A stretch of DNA of 64,000 bases from Clusia tigrina (Eukaryota > Arthropoda > Insecta > Diptera > Clusiidae), in contig OV050031.1 of the NCBI GenBank assembly GCA_920105625.2, forward strand, positions 43,646,925-43,710,924. The letters are read 5' to 3'. This document shows, one piece after another, positions 22,778 to 36,228 of the stretch (within the stretch, counting starts at the first letter, position 1; each line of letters begins with the position of its first letter). The notes beneath the pieces are model-generated. The model saw only the letters and a list, made by a program, of their open reading frames with translations. It searched no databases and was not told the origin of the DNA. Both the position numbers and the translations under genes were made by a program.

Positions 22778-25700
22778 CATTGAAAATTTCAATGCAAATT
22801 AAAATTCAATTGCATTACCATTGAAAATTCCAATGCCAATTAAAATTGCATTGCATTACAATTGAAAATTTCAATGTAAATTAAAATTCAATTGCATTAC
22901 CATTGAGATTTCCAATGCTAATTACAATTAAATTATATTAACATTAAAAAATTTAAAGCAAATTAAAATTGAATTGCATTACCATTGAAAATTCCAATGT
23001 TAATTAAAATTCAATTGCATTACCATTGAAAATTCCAATGCTAATTAAATTTAAATTGCATTACCATTGACAATTCCTATGACAATTAAAATAAAATTGC
23101 TTTACCAAAAACAATTCCAATGCTAATTATAATTAAATTGCATTACCATTAAAAATTCCAATTCCAATTAAAATTAAGTTGCATTAACATTGACAATTTC
23201 AATGCCAATTGAAATTAAATTGCACAACCATTGATTCGAATGCCAATTAAAATTAAATTAAGATATCTTCGAAAATTACAATGCCAATTATAATTAAATT
23301 GCAATACAATGGAAAATTCCAATGCTAATTAAAGTTCAAATGCATTACCATTGAAAATTCCAATGACAATTAAAATTAAATTGCATTATCTGCGAAAATT
23401 CCAATGCCAATTAAATTGAAATACATTTGAAAATTCCAATGCTAATTAAAGTTAAATTGCATTACCATTGAATATTCCAATGCTACTTAAATTAAATTGC
23501 ATTACTATTAAAAATTTTAATTTCTAAATTTAATTAAATTGCACTACCGTTAAACATTTTACTGCTAAACAAAATGAAATTGCATTATCATTGAAAATAC
23601 CAATGCTAATTAAAATTAAAGTGCATTACCATTGAAATTTCGAATGCTTATCACAATTAAATTGCATTTGCATTGACAATTCCAATGACAATTCAAATTA
23701 AATTGTATTACCATTGAAAAATTCAAAGGAAATGAAAATTTAATTGCATTACCATTGAAAATTCCAATGCTAATTAAAATTAAATTGCATTACCATTGAA
23801 AATTTCAATGCAAATTAAAATTCAATTGCATTACCAGTGACAATTCCAATGTCAATTAAAATTAAATTCAACTACCATTGACAATTTTAATGCTAATTAA
23901 AATAAAATTGCATTTTCATTGAAAATATCAATGCTAACTAAAGTAAATTGCGTTACCATTGAAAATTTCAATGCTACTTATATTAGTTCGCATTACTATT
24001 GACAATTCCAATGCTAATTAAAATTAAATCGCTTTACGATTGAAAATGTTAATGCTAATTTCAATTAAATTTCATTACAACTGAAAATTTTCATGCTAAT
24101 TAAAATAAAATTGCTCTACCAGAGAAAATTAAGTTAAATTGCATTACCATTGAAAATTCCAATGTTAATTAAAATTCAATTGCATTACCATTGAAAATTC
24201 CAATGCTAATTAAATTTAAATTGCATTACCATTGACAATTCCTATGACAATTAAAATAAAATTGCTTTACCATAAACAACTCCAATGCTAATTACAATTA
24301 AATTGCATTACCATTAAAAATTCCACTTCCAATTAAAATTAAGTTGCATTAACATTTACAATTTCAATGCCAATTGAAATTAAATTGCACAACCATTGCC
24401 AATTAAAACTAAATTAGAAATCTTCGAAAATTACAATGCCAATTATAATTAAATTGAAAATTCCAATGGTAATTAAAGTTCAACTGCATTACCATTGAAA
24501 ATTCCAATGATAATTAAAATTAAATTGCATTATCTGCGACAATTCCAATGCCAATTAAATTGCAATACATTTGAAAATTACAATGCTAATTAAAGTTAGA
24601 TTGCATTACCATTGACAGTTCCGATGCCAATTAAAATTAAATTAAATTGCATTACCATAGATAATTTCAATGCCAATTAAAATAAAATTGCATTGCCATT
24701 GAAAATTCCAATGCTAATTACAATTAATCTTTATTACCATTGACAATTCCAATGCTAATGAAAGTGAAAATTCAATTTAATTTTAATTTCATCACCATTG
24801 ACAATTCCAATGCCAATTAAATTTAAATTGCATTACCATTGAAAGTTCCAATGCCAATTAAAGTTAAATTGCGTAACCAATGAAATTAAAATTAAATTGC
24901 ATTTCCATTGAAAATTTCTAAGCAAATTAAAATTCAGTTGCATTACTCAAATTCAATGTTAATTAAATTAAATTCCATTATCAGTGAAAATTCCAATGCT
25001 AATTAAAGTTAAATTGCATTACCATTGAATATTCCAATGCTACTTAAATTAAATTGCATTACTATTAAAAATTTTAAATTCTAATTTCAATGAAATTGTA
25101 CTACCGTTAAACATTTTACTGCTAAACAAAATGAAATTGCATTAGCATTGAAAATACCAATGCTAATTAAAATTAAGTGCCTTACCATTGAAAATTCCAA
25201 TGCTTATCACAACTAAATTGCATTTCCATTGACAATTCCAATGACAATTCAAATTAAATTGTATTACCATTGAAAAATTCAAAGGAAATGAAAATTGTAA
25301 TGCTCATTACAATTAAATTGCAGTACCACTGAAAATTTCAATACAAATGAAAATAAAATTGCATTACCATTGACAATTCCAATGCTAATTAAATTTAAAT
25401 TGTATTACCATTGAAAATTGAAATACAACTTACAATTCAATTGGAATACTATTGAAAATTCCAATGCCAACTAAAATTAAATTTCATTACTATTGAAAAT
25501 TTTAATTTCTAATTACAATTAATATGAATTACCATTAAAAATTTGTTTGCTAATTAACATTAAATTGCATTAGCATTGAAACTTCCAATGCTAATTTAAA
25601 TTGAAATGCATTACCATTGAATATTCCATTACCAATTAAAATTAAATTGCATTACAATTGTAAACTCCATTGCTAACTAAAGTTAAATTGCATTACCATT

Positions 25701-27278
25701 GACAAGTCCAATGCCAATTAGAATAAAATTGCATTACCATTGACAATTTCAATACAAATTAAAATTGAGATGCATTGCCATTAAAAATTCCAATGCCAGT
25801 TGAAATTAAATGGTATTTTAATTTGAAATTCCAACGCCAATGAAAATTAAATTGCATTTCCTTTGAAAATTCCAATACCAATTAAAAGTAATTTTTATTA
25901 CCGTTGAAAATTGCAATGCCAATTAAAATTAAATTGCATTAACATTGAAAATTCCAATGCCAATTTAAACTAAATTGTATTACCATTGAAAATTCCCATG
26001 CTAATTACAATTAATGGCATAACCATTGACAATTCCAATGCCTATTAAAATTAAATTGCAGAATCATGGAAAGTTCCAATGCCAATTAATATTAAATTGC
26101 AATACCTTCGAAAATTCCAATGCCAATTAAAATTAAATGCAATACAAATAAAAATTCCAATGCTAATTAAAGCCAAAATGCATCACCATTGAAAATTCCA
26201 ATGCCTATTAAAATTAAATTGCATTACTATTGAAAATTTTAATTTCTAATTACAATTAAATGGCACTACCATTGAAAGATTTAATGCTAATTAAAATTAA
26301 ATTGCATTTACATTGACAATTCCAATGCCAGTTAAAATAAAGTTGAATTATCATTGACAATTTCAATGTTAATTAAAATTGAATTGCATTGCCATTGAAA
26401 ATTTCAATGCTAATTACAATTAATTTGAATTACCATTGATATATCCAATGTCTATTAAAATTCAATTGCATTACCATTGAAAATTCCAACACCCATTAAA
26501 ATTAAATTGCGTCACCATTGAAAATGCCAATGCTAATTAAAATAAATTGCATTACCATTGAAATTTCCAATGCTAATTACAATTAAATTATATTACCATT
26601 AAAAAATTTAAAGCAAATTAATATTAAATTGCATTACCATTGAAAATTCCAATGTTAATTAAAATTCAATTGCATTACGATTAAAAATTCCAATGCTAAT
26701 TAAAGTTAAATTGCATTACCATTGACAGTTCCTATGCCAATTATAATTAAATTAAATTGCATTACCAGAGATAATACTATGGCCAAATAAAATAAAATTG
26801 CATTGCCATTGAAAATTCCAATGCTAATTACAATTAAATTTTATTACCATTGACAATTCCAATGCTAATTAAAGTGAAAATGCAATTTAATTTTAATTGC
26901 ATTACCATTGACAATTCCAATGCCAATTAAAATCAAATTGCATTACCATTGAAAGTTCCAATGCCAATTAAAATGAAATTGCATTACCATTGAAAATTTC
27001 AATGCAAATAAAAATTCAATTGCATTACCATTGACAATTCCAATGTCAATTAAAATTAAATTGCACTACCATTGACAACTTTAATGCCAATTAAAATAAA
27101 ATTGCATTTTCATTGAAAATGTCAATGCTAACTAAAGTAAATTGCGTTACCATTGAAAATTTCAATGCTACTTATATTAATTCGCATTACCATTGACAAT
27201 TCCCATGCTAATTAAAATAAAATTGAGTTACCATTGACAATTCCAATGTTAATTAAAATTAAATTGCATTACCATTGA
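22778..27278 (+). repeat. forward satellite between cassettes 6 and 7 (~110 monomers)
   Basis: No gene. Up to about 24,935 it is the second copy of the 11.98-kb unit; beyond that it continues without the junction seen at 12,947. It is also homologous to the intervals after cassettes 8 and 10. About 82 bp (two monomers) present after 8 and 10 is missing near 24,148. Confidence 0.9.
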
Positions 27279-27427
27279 ACATTTTTATGCAGCACTGTGG
27301 AATTCAGAAACTGAATGGGTTTTCTTCGTAATTTTTCTACAGTTACTGAAGGATCTAAACCGAATTCGGTACTGTAGGTTACCAGTTTGTCCTTTCGAAG
27401 GATGTATACCCAACTCGTCTTCACCAT
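27269..27427 (-). pseudogene. truncated Gag N-terminus, cassette 7
   Basis: 52 codons from the Met at 27427 and still open. Leu37 is Pro, as in cassette 9, which would break the second helix. The leader upstream carries an A-to-T change (GAATGC for GAAAGC on the plus strand). Confidence 0.65.
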
Positions 27428-27949
27428 CCTGTTTAGACGATGTTCCCCATGCGATGAATGCCGAGGGATTTTCCTTGTACCTTTTCGTTTTGTTGGCTCA
27501 GGTCCCTGCTCGGGCGCCAGTGTAATAAACTTTTCCGAGCCGGGGTAAAGCTCAGGTATGTACAGGGTTCGTCTACGGAAATAAGTCCTTGCCGTGGAGT
27601 GAGCGTGTCCCTGTCAGACTATTTAAGCCTCAGTCTCCTGTGGAGTTGGTTGATTATATTTCGTTGTCCTTATTAAGATTTCAACGGCTCTTGGTCTTTG
27701 CAATTGTTCTTTGTTTGATGTTTCGATTTGTTATTACTACTTTGAACGCGTGTTACCTCAAACTCTGAAAGATTCTCAATCACTATCTAACCCCCTGAAT
27801 GTTTAACGTGATTAACAATTGGTTTCATACAAAATGAAGAATAAAAAACGAATCAAAATCTGACTCGCTTATTTTGATTTATACTATATTTTGAACAATC
27901 AAGACTTTGTGTGGGTGAAATTTGTCAGTGGACAAATTTCATCTTCACC
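27279..27949 (-). mobile_element. cassette 7: truncated LTR retrotransposon, type I
   Basis: LTR 27934-27521, PBS 27519-27502 intact, Gag start from 27427, reversed satellite 27950-28187. With 9 and 11 it forms a sublineage marked by CCTGTCAGAC, GTGTTACCTC and TTTATACTAT in the LTR. The single base between LTR and PBS is C instead of G on the minus strand, shared with 9 and 11. Confidence 0.9.
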
Positions 27950-28187
27950 ATTTTCAATGGCAATGCAATATAATTGTAATTAGCATTAAAATTTTCAATG
28001 GTAATGCAATTTAATTGTAATTAGCATTGGAATTGTCAATGGTAATGTAATGCAATTTTAATTGGCATTGGAAATTTCAATGGTATTGCAATGAATTTTA
28101 ATTTGCATTGAAATTTTCAATGGTAATTGCTTTAATTTAATTAGCATAGATATCATCATGGCAATGCAAATTCATTTTAGTTAATAT

Positions 28188-29033
28188 CATTGAAAATTTA
28201 AATGCAAATTAAAATTCAATTGCATTACCATTGAAAATTCCAATGCCAATTAAAATTGCATTGCATTACAATTGAAAATTTCAATGTAAATTAAAATTCA
28301 ATTGCATTACCATTGAGATTTCCAATGCTAATTACAATTAAATTATATTACCATTAAAAAATTTAAAGCAAATTAATATTAAATTGCATTACCATTGAAA
28401 ATTCCAATGTTAATTAAAATTCAATTGCATTACGATTGAAAATTCCAATGCTAATTAAAGTTAAATTGCATTACCATTGACAGTTCCTATGCCAATTATA
28501 ATTAAATTAAATTGCATTACCAGAGATAATTACATTGCCAATTAAAATAAAATTGCATTGCCATTGAAAATTCCAATGCTAATTACAATTAAATTTTATT
28601 ACCATTGACAATTCCAATGCTAATTAAAGTGAAAATGCAATTTAATTTTAATTTCATTACCATTGACAATTCCAATGCCAATTAAAATCAAATTGCATTA
28701 CCATTGAAAGTTCCAATGCCAATTAAAATTAAATTGCATTACCATTGACAATTTCAATGCAAATAAAAATTCAATTGCATTACCATTGACAATTCCAATG
28801 TCAATTAAAATTAAATTGCACTACCATTGACAACTTTAATGCCAATTAAAATAAAATTGCATTTTCATTGAAAATATCAATGCTAACTAAAGTAAATTGC
28901 GTTACCATTGAAAATTTCAATTCTACTTATATTAATTCGCATTACCATTGACAATTCCCATGCTAATTAAAATAAAATTGAGTTACCATTGAAAATTCCA
29001 ATGCTAATTAAAATTAAATTGCATTACCATTGA
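28188..29033 (+). repeat. short forward satellite between cassettes 7 and 8 (~21 monomers)
   Basis: Only 846 bp, far shorter than other intervals. The left part is the usual sequence to the right of a cassette (marked by CATTGAGATTTCC); from 28,376 it is the usual sequence to the left of a cassette (AATTAATATTAAATTGC). The exchange lies between 28,318 and 28,376. No gene. Confidence 0.9.
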
Positions 29034-29179
29034 ACATTTTTATGCAGCACTGTGGAATTCAGAAACTGAATGAGTTTTTTTCGTAATTTTTCTACAGTTC
29101 CTGAAGGATCTAAACCGAATTCGGTACTGTAGGTTACCAGTTTGTCCTTTCGAAGGATGTTTACCCAACTCGTCACCAT
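29024..29179 (-). pseudogene. truncated Gag N-terminus, cassette 8
   Basis: 51 codons, open; identical in protein to cassette 6. Confidence 0.7.
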
Positions 29180-29701
29180 CCTGTTTAGACGATGTTCCCC
29201 AGGCGATGAAAGCCGAGGGATTTTCCTTGTACCTTTTCGTTTTGTTGTCTCAGGTCCCTGCTCGGGCGCCACTGTAATAAACTTTTCCGAGCTGGGGTAA
29301 AGCTCAGGTATGTACAGGGTTCGTCTACGGAAATAAGTCCTTGCCGTGGAGTGAGCGTGTCCCTGTGAGACTATTTAAGCCTCAGTCTCCTGTGGAGTTG
29401 GTTGATTCTATTTCGTTGTCCTTATTAAGATTTCAACGGCTATTGGTCTTTGCAATTGTTCTTTGTTTGATGTTTCGATTTCTTATTACTACTTTGAACG
29501 CGTGTTACTCCAAACTCTGAAAGATTCTCAATCACTATTTAACCCCCTGAATGTTTAACGTGATTGACAATTGGTTTGATACAAAAAGAAGAATAAAAAA
29601 CGAATCAAAATCTGACTCGCTTACTTTGATTTATATTATATTTTGAACAATCAAGACTTTGTGTGGGTGAAATTTGTCAGTGGACAAATTTCATCTTCAC
29701 C
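29034..29701 (-). mobile_element. cassette 8: truncated LTR retrotransposon, type II
   Basis: LTR 29686-29273, PBS 29271-29254 intact, Gag start from 29179, reversed satellite 29702-29940. One private change (TTCACCCTTTTC) lies at the join to the reversed satellite. Confidence 0.9.
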
Positions 29702-29940
29702 CTTTTCAATGGCAATGCAATATAATTGTAATTAGCATTAAAATTTTCAATGGTAATGCAATTTAATTGTAATTAGCATTGGAATTGTCAATGGTAATGT
29801 AAAGCAATTTTAATTGGCATTGGAAATTTCAATGGTATTGCAATTGAATTTGAATTTGCATTGAAATTTTCAATGGTAATTGTTTTAATTTAATTAGCAT
29901 AGATATCATCATGGCAATGCAAATTCATTTTAGTTAATAT

Positions 29941-32900
29941 CATTGAAAATTTCAATGCAAATTAAAATTCAATTGCATTACCATTGAAAATTCCAATGCC
30001 AATTAAAATTGCATTGCATTACAATTGAAAATTTCAATGTTAATTAAAATTCAATTGCATTACCATTGAGATTTCCAATGCTAATTACAATTAAATTATA
30101 TTACCATTAAAAAATTTAAAGCAAATTAAAATTGAATTGCATTACCATTGAAAATTCCAATGTTAATTAAAATTCAATTGCATTACCATTGAAAATTCCA
30201 ATGCTAATTAAATTTAAATTGCATTACCATTGACAATTCCTATGACAATTAAAATAAAATTGCTTTACCAAAAACAATTCCAATGCTAATTATAATTAAC
30301 ATTGCATTACCATTAAAAATTCCAATTCCAATTAAAATTAAGTTGCATTAACATTGACAATTTCAATGCCAATTGAAATTAAATTGCACAACCATTGATT
30401 CGAATGCCAATTAAAATTAAATTAAGATATCTTCGAAAATTACAATGCCAATTATAATTAAATTGCAATACAATGGAAAATTCCAATGCTAATTAAAGTT
30501 CAAATGCATTACCATTGAAAATTCCAATGACAATTAAAATTAAATTGCATTATCTGCGAAAATTCCAATGCCAATTAAATTGAAATACATTTGAAAATTC
30601 CAATGCTAATTAAAGTTAAATTGCATTACCATTGAATATTCCAATGCTACTTAAATTAAATTGCATTACTATTAAAAATTTTAAATTCTAAATTTAATTA
30701 AATTGCACTACCGTTAAACATTTTACTGCTAAACAAAATGAAATTGCATTATCATTGAAAATACCAATGCAAATTAAAATTAAAGTGCATTACCATTGAA
30801 ATTTCGAATGCTTATCACAATTAAATTGCATTTGCATTGACAATTCCAATGACAATTCAAATTAAATTGTATTACCATTGAAAAATTCAAAGGAAATGAA
30901 AATTTAATTGCATTACCATTGAAAATTCCAATGCTAATTAAAATTATATTGCATTACCATTGAAAATTTCAATGCAAATTAAAATTCAATTGCATTACCA
31001 GTGACAATTCCAATGTCAATTAAAATTAAATTCAACTACCATTGACAATTTTAATGCTAATTAAAATAAAATTGCATTTTCATTGAAAATATCAATGCTA
31101 ACTAAAGTAAATTGCGTTACCATTGAAAATTTCAATGCTACTTATATTAGTTCGCATTACTATTGACAATTCCAATGCTAATTAAAATTAAATCGCTTTA
31201 CGATTGAAAATGTTAATGCTAATTTCAATTAAATTTCATTACAACTGAAAATTTTCATGCTAATTAAAATAAAATTGCTCTACCAGAGAAAATTAAGTTA
31301 AATTGCATTACCATTGACAATTCCAATACCAATTCAAATTAAAATACATTATCATTGAGAATTCCATTGATAATTACAATTAATTTGCATTTCCATTGAA
31401 AATTCCAATGTTAATTAAAATTCAATTGCATTACCATTGAAAATTCCAATGCTAATTAAATTTAAAATGCATTACCATTGACAATTCCTATGACAATTAA
31501 AATAAAATTGCTTTACCATAAACAACTCCAATGCTAATTACAATTAAATTGCATTACCATTAAAAATTCCACTTCCAATTAAAATTAAGTTGCATTAACA
31601 TTTACAATTTCAATGCCAATTGAAATTAAATTGCACAACCATTGCCAATTAAAACTAAATTAGAAATCTTCGAAAATTACAATGCCAATTATAATTAAAT
31701 TGAAAATTCCAATGGTAATTAAAGTTCAACTGCATTACCATTGAAAATTCCAATGATAATTAAAATTAAATTGCATTATCTGCGACAATTCCAATGCCAA
31801 TTAAATTGCAATACATTTGAAAATTACAATGCTAATTAAAGTTAGATGGCTTTACCATTGACAGTTCCGATGCCAATTAAAATTAAATTAAATTGCATTA
31901 CCATAGATAATTTCAATGCCAATTAAAATAAAATTGCATTGCCATTGAAAATTCCAATGCTAATTACAATTAATCTTTATTACCATTGACAATTCCAATG
32001 CTAATGAAAGTGAAAATGCAATTTAATTTTAATTTCATCACCATTGACAATTCCAATGCCAATTAAATTTAAATTGCATTACCATTGAAAGTTCCAATGC
32101 CAATTAAAGTTAAATTGCGTAACCAATGAAATTAAAATTAAATTGCATTTCCATTGAAAATTTCTAAGCAAATTAAAATTCAGTTGCATTACTCAAATTC
32201 AATGTTAATTAAATTAAATTCCATTATCAGTGAAAATTCCAATGCTAATTAAAGTTAAATTGCATTACCATTGAATATTCCAATGCTACTTAAATTAAAT
32301 TGCATTACTATTAAAAATTTTAAATTCTAATTTCAATGAAATTGTACTACCGTTAAACATTTTACTGCTAAACAAAATGAAATTGCATTAGCATTGAAAA
32401 TACCAATGCTAATTAAAATTAAGTGCCTTACCATTGAAAATTCCAATGCTTATCACAACTAAATTGCATTTCCGTTGACAATTCCAATGACAATTCAAAT
32501 TAAATTGTATTACCATTGAAAAATTCAAAGGAAATGAAAATTGTAATGCTCATTACAATTAAATTGCAGTACCACTGAAAATTTCAATACAAAGGAAAAT
32601 AAAATTGCATTACCATTGACAATTCCAATGCTAATTAAATTTAAATTGTATTACCATTGAAAATTGAAATACAACTTACAATTCAATTGGAATACTATTG
32701 AAAATTCCAATGCCAACTAAAATTAAATTTCATTACTATTGAAAATTTTAATTTCTAATTACAATTAATATGAATTACCATTAAAAATTTGTTTGCTAAT
32801 TAACATTAAATTGCATTAGCATTGAAACTTCCAATGCTAATTTAAATTGAAATGCATTACCATTGAATATTCAATTACCAATTAAAATTAAATTGCATTA

Positions 32901-33805
32901 CAATTGTAAACTCCATTGCTAACTAAAGTTAAATTGCATTACCATTGACAAGTCCAATGCCAATTAGAATAAAATTGCATTACCATTGACAATTTCAATA
33001 CAAATTAAAATTGAGATGCATTGCCATTAAAAATTCCAATGCCAGTTGAAATTAAATGGTATTTTAATTTGAAATTCCAACGCCAATGAAAATTAAATTG
33101 CATTTCCTTTGAAAATTCCAATACCAATTAAAAGTAATTTTTATTACCGTTGAAAATTGCAATGCCAATTAAAATTAAATTGCATTAACATTGAAAATTC
33201 CAATGCCAATTTAAACTAAATTGTATTACCATTGAAAATTCCCATGCTAATTACAATTAATGGCATAACCATTGACAATTCCAATGCCTATTAAAATTAA
33301 ATTGCAAAATCATGGAAAGTTCCAATGCCAATTAATATTAAATTGCAATACCTTCGAAAATTCCAATGCCAATTAAAATTAAATGCAATACAAATAAAAA
33401 TTCCAATGCTAATTAAAGCCAAAATGCATCACCATTGAAAATTCCAATGCCAATTAAAATCAAATTGCATTACCATTGAAAGTTCCAATGCCAATTAAAA
33501 TGAAATTGCATTACCATTGAAAATTTCAATGCAAATAAAAATTCAATTGCATTACCATTGACAATTCCAATGTCAATTAAAATTAAATTGCACTACCATT
33601 GACAACTTTAATGCCAATTAAAATAAAATTGCATTTTCATTGAAAATGTCAATGCTAACTAAAGTAAATTGCGTTACCATTGAAAATTTCAATGCTACTT
33701 ATATTAATTCGCATTACCATTGACAATTCCCATGCTAATTAAAATAAAATTGAGTTACCATTGACAATTCCAATGTTAATTAAAATTAAATTGCATTACC
33801 ATTGA
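29941..33805 (+). repeat. forward satellite between cassettes 8 and 9 (~94 monomers), with 719-bp deletion
   Basis: No gene. Parallel to the intervals after cassettes 6 and 10. At 33,451 the monomer joins directly to sequence that lies 719 bp further on in the other copies (26,205 to 26,924). ATTCCAATGCC is shared at both ends, so the deletion joined two monomers in register. Confidence 0.9.
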
Positions 33806-34122
33806 ACATTTTTATGCAGCACTGTGGAATTCAGAAACTGAATGGGTTTTCTTCGTAATTTTTCTACAGTTACTGAAGGATCTAAACCGAATTCGGTACT
33901 GTAGGTTACCAGTTTGTCCTTTCGAAGGATGTATACCCAACTCGTCTTCACCATCCTGTTTAGACGATGTTCCCCATGCGATGAAAGCCGAGGGATTTTC
34001 CTTGTACCTTTTCGTTTTGTTGGCTCAGGTCCCTGCTCGGGCGCCAGTGTAATAAACTTTTCCGAGCCGGGGTAAAGCTCAGGTATGTACAGGGTTCGTC
34101 TACGGAAATAAGTCCTTGCCAT
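33796..34122 (-). pseudogene. extended open frame through U5, PBS and Gag start, cassette 9
   Basis: 108 codons from the new ATG at 34,122. The first part is translated LTR and PBS and has no reason to be protein; the Gag-like part begins at the Met at 33,954 (52 codons). Gly28 of the S-G-T motif is Val and Leu37 is Pro, both expected to damage the helix-loop-helix. The extension is most likely chance. Confidence 0.6.
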
Positions 34123-34476
34123 GGAGTGAGCGTGTCCCTGTCAGACTATTTAAGCCTCAGTCTCCTGTGGAGTTGGTTGATTATATTTCGTTGTCCTTAT
34201 TAAGATTTCAACGGCTCTTGGTCTTTGCAATTGTTCTTTGTTTGATGTTTCGATTTGTTATTACTACTTTGAACGCGTGTTACCTCAAACTCTGAAAGAT
34301 TCTCAATCACTATCTAACCCCCTGAATGTTTAACGTGATTAACAATTGGTTTCATACAAAATGAAGAATAAAAAACGAATCAAAATCTGACTCGCTTATT
34401 TTGATTTATACTATATTTTGAACAATCAAGACTTTGTGTGGGTGAAATTTGTCAGTGGACAAATTTCATCTTCACC
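33806..34476 (-). mobile_element. cassette 9: truncated LTR retrotransposon, type I
   Basis: LTR 34461-34048, PBS 34046-34029 intact, Gag start from 33954, reversed satellite 34477-34714. Sublineage of 7 and 11. A private change (TTGCCATGGAG) creates an ATG in the R-U5 region at 34,122 that is in frame with Gag, so the open frame extends through U5 and the PBS. Confidence 0.9.
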
Positions 34477-34714
34477 ATTTTCAATGGCAATGCAATATAA
34501 TTGTAATTAGCATTAAAATTTTCAATGGTAATGCAATTTAATTGTAATTAGCATTGGAATTGTCAATGGTAATGTAATGCAATTTTAATTGGCATTGGAA
34601 ATTTCAATGGTATTGCAATGAATTTTAATTTGCATTGAAATTTTCAATGGTAATTGCTTTAATTTAATTAGCATAGATATCATCATGGCAATGCAAATTC
34701 ATTTTAGTTAATAT

Positions 34715-35560
34715 CATTGAAAATTTAAATGCAAATTAAAATTCAATTGCATTACCATTGAAAATTCCAATGCCAATTAAAATTGCATTGCATTACAATT
34801 GAAAATTTCAATGTAAATTAAAATTCAATTGCATTACCATTGAGATTTCCAATGCTAATTACAATTAAATTATATTACCATTAAAAAATTTAAAGCAAAT
34901 TAATATTAAATTGCATTACCATTGAAAATTCCAATTTTAATTAAAATTCAATTGCATTACGATTGAAAATTCCAATGCTAATTAAAGTTAAATTGCATTA
35001 CCATTGACAGTTCCTATGCCAATTATAATTAAATTAAATTGCATTACCAGAGATAATTACATTGCCAATTAAAATAAAATTGCATTGCCATTGAAAATTC
35101 CAATGCTAATTACAATTAAATTTTATTACCATTGACAATTCCAATGCTAATTAAAGTGAAAATGCAATTTAATTTTAATTTCATTACCATTGACAATTCC
35201 AATGCCAATTAAAATCAAATTGCATTACCATTGAAAGTTCCAATGCCAATTAAAATTAAATTGCATTACCATTGAAAATTTCAATGCAAATAAAAATTCA
35301 ATTGCATTACCATTGACAATTCCAATGTCAATTAAAATTAAATTGCACTACCATTGACAACTTTAATGCCAATTAAAATAAAATTGCATTTTCATTGAAA
35401 ATATCAATGCTAACTAAAGTAAATTGCGTTACCATTGAAAATTTCAATTCTACTTATATTAATTCGCATTACCATTGACAATTCCCATGCTAATTAAAAT
35501 AAAATTGAGTTACCATTGAAAATTCCAATGCTAATTAAAATTAAATTGCATTACCATTGA
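34715..35560 (+). repeat. short forward satellite between cassettes 9 and 10 (~21 monomers)
   Basis: 846 bp, the same length and the same hybrid structure as 28,188-29,033, with the junction between about 34,845 and 34,903. It shows that one crossover product was itself duplicated. No gene. Confidence 0.9.
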
Positions 35561-35706
35561 ACATTTTTATGCAGCACTGTGGAATTCAGAAACTGAATGA
35601 GTTTTTTTCGTAATTTTTCTACAGTTCCTGAAGGATCTAAACCGAATTCGGTACTGTAGGTTACCAGTTTGTTCTTTCGAAGGATGTTTACCCAACTCGT
35701 CACCAT
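35551..35706 (-). pseudogene. truncated Gag N-terminus, cassette 10
   Basis: 51 codons, open, Lys deletion as in type II. The Asp before the first-helix Lys is Asn. Confidence 0.7.
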
Positions 35707-36228
35707 CCTGTTTAGACGATGTTCCCCAGGCGATGAAAGCCGAGGGATTTTCCTTGTACCTTTTCGTTTTGTTGTCTCAGGTCCATGCTCGGGCGCCACT
35801 GTAATAAACTTTTCCGAGCTGGGGTAAAGCTCAGGTATGTACAGGGTTCGTCTACGGAAATAAGTCCTTGCCGTGGAGTGAGCGTGTCCCTGTGAGACTA
35901 TTTAAGCCTCAGTCTCCTGTGGAGTTGGTTGATTCTATTTCGTTGTCCTTATTAAGATTTCAACGGCTATTGGTCTTTGCAATTGTTCTTTGTTTGATGT
36001 TTCGATTTCTTATTACTACTTTGAACGCGTGTTACTCCAAACTCTGAAAGATTCTCAATCACTATTTAACCCCCTGAATGTTTAACGTGATTGACAATTG
36101 GTTTGATACAAAAAGAAGAATAAAAAACGAATCAAAATCTGACTCGCTTACTTTGATTTATATTATATTTTGAACAATCAAGACTTTGTGTGGGTGAAAT
36201 TTGTCAGTGGACAAATTTCATCTTCACC
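35561..36228 (-). mobile_element. cassette 10: truncated LTR retrotransposon, type II
   Basis: LTR 36213-35800, Gag start from 35706, reversed satellite 36229-36467. The PBS (35798-35781) carries one substitution, CATGGAC for CAGGGAC on the minus strand, which weakens primer pairing. Confidence 0.9.

Larger units (their letters stand above)
971..24935 (+). repeat. 11.98-kb tandem duplication carrying three cassettes each
   Basis: Cassette spacings 1-4, 2-5 and 3-6 are 11,981, 11,984 and 12,065 bp, and the order I-I-II repeats. Cassettes 1/4, 2/5 and 3/6 share private variants. The unit boundary is near 12,947. Differences are small: 81 bp (two monomers) missing before cassette 3, and about 82 bp missing near 24,148 in the second copy. 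Confidence 0.88.

Noticed and set aside
1..24935. Assembly artefact from collapsed or duplicated contigs
   Set aside because: Duplicate units differ by substitutions and indels spread throughout, and share ordered private variants. An artefact would give identical copies. Long reads would still be the decisive test.
27458..27676. 72-codon plus-strand open frame in cassette 7
   Set aside because: Antisense to the leader and LTR; created by a private substitution that makes an ATG.
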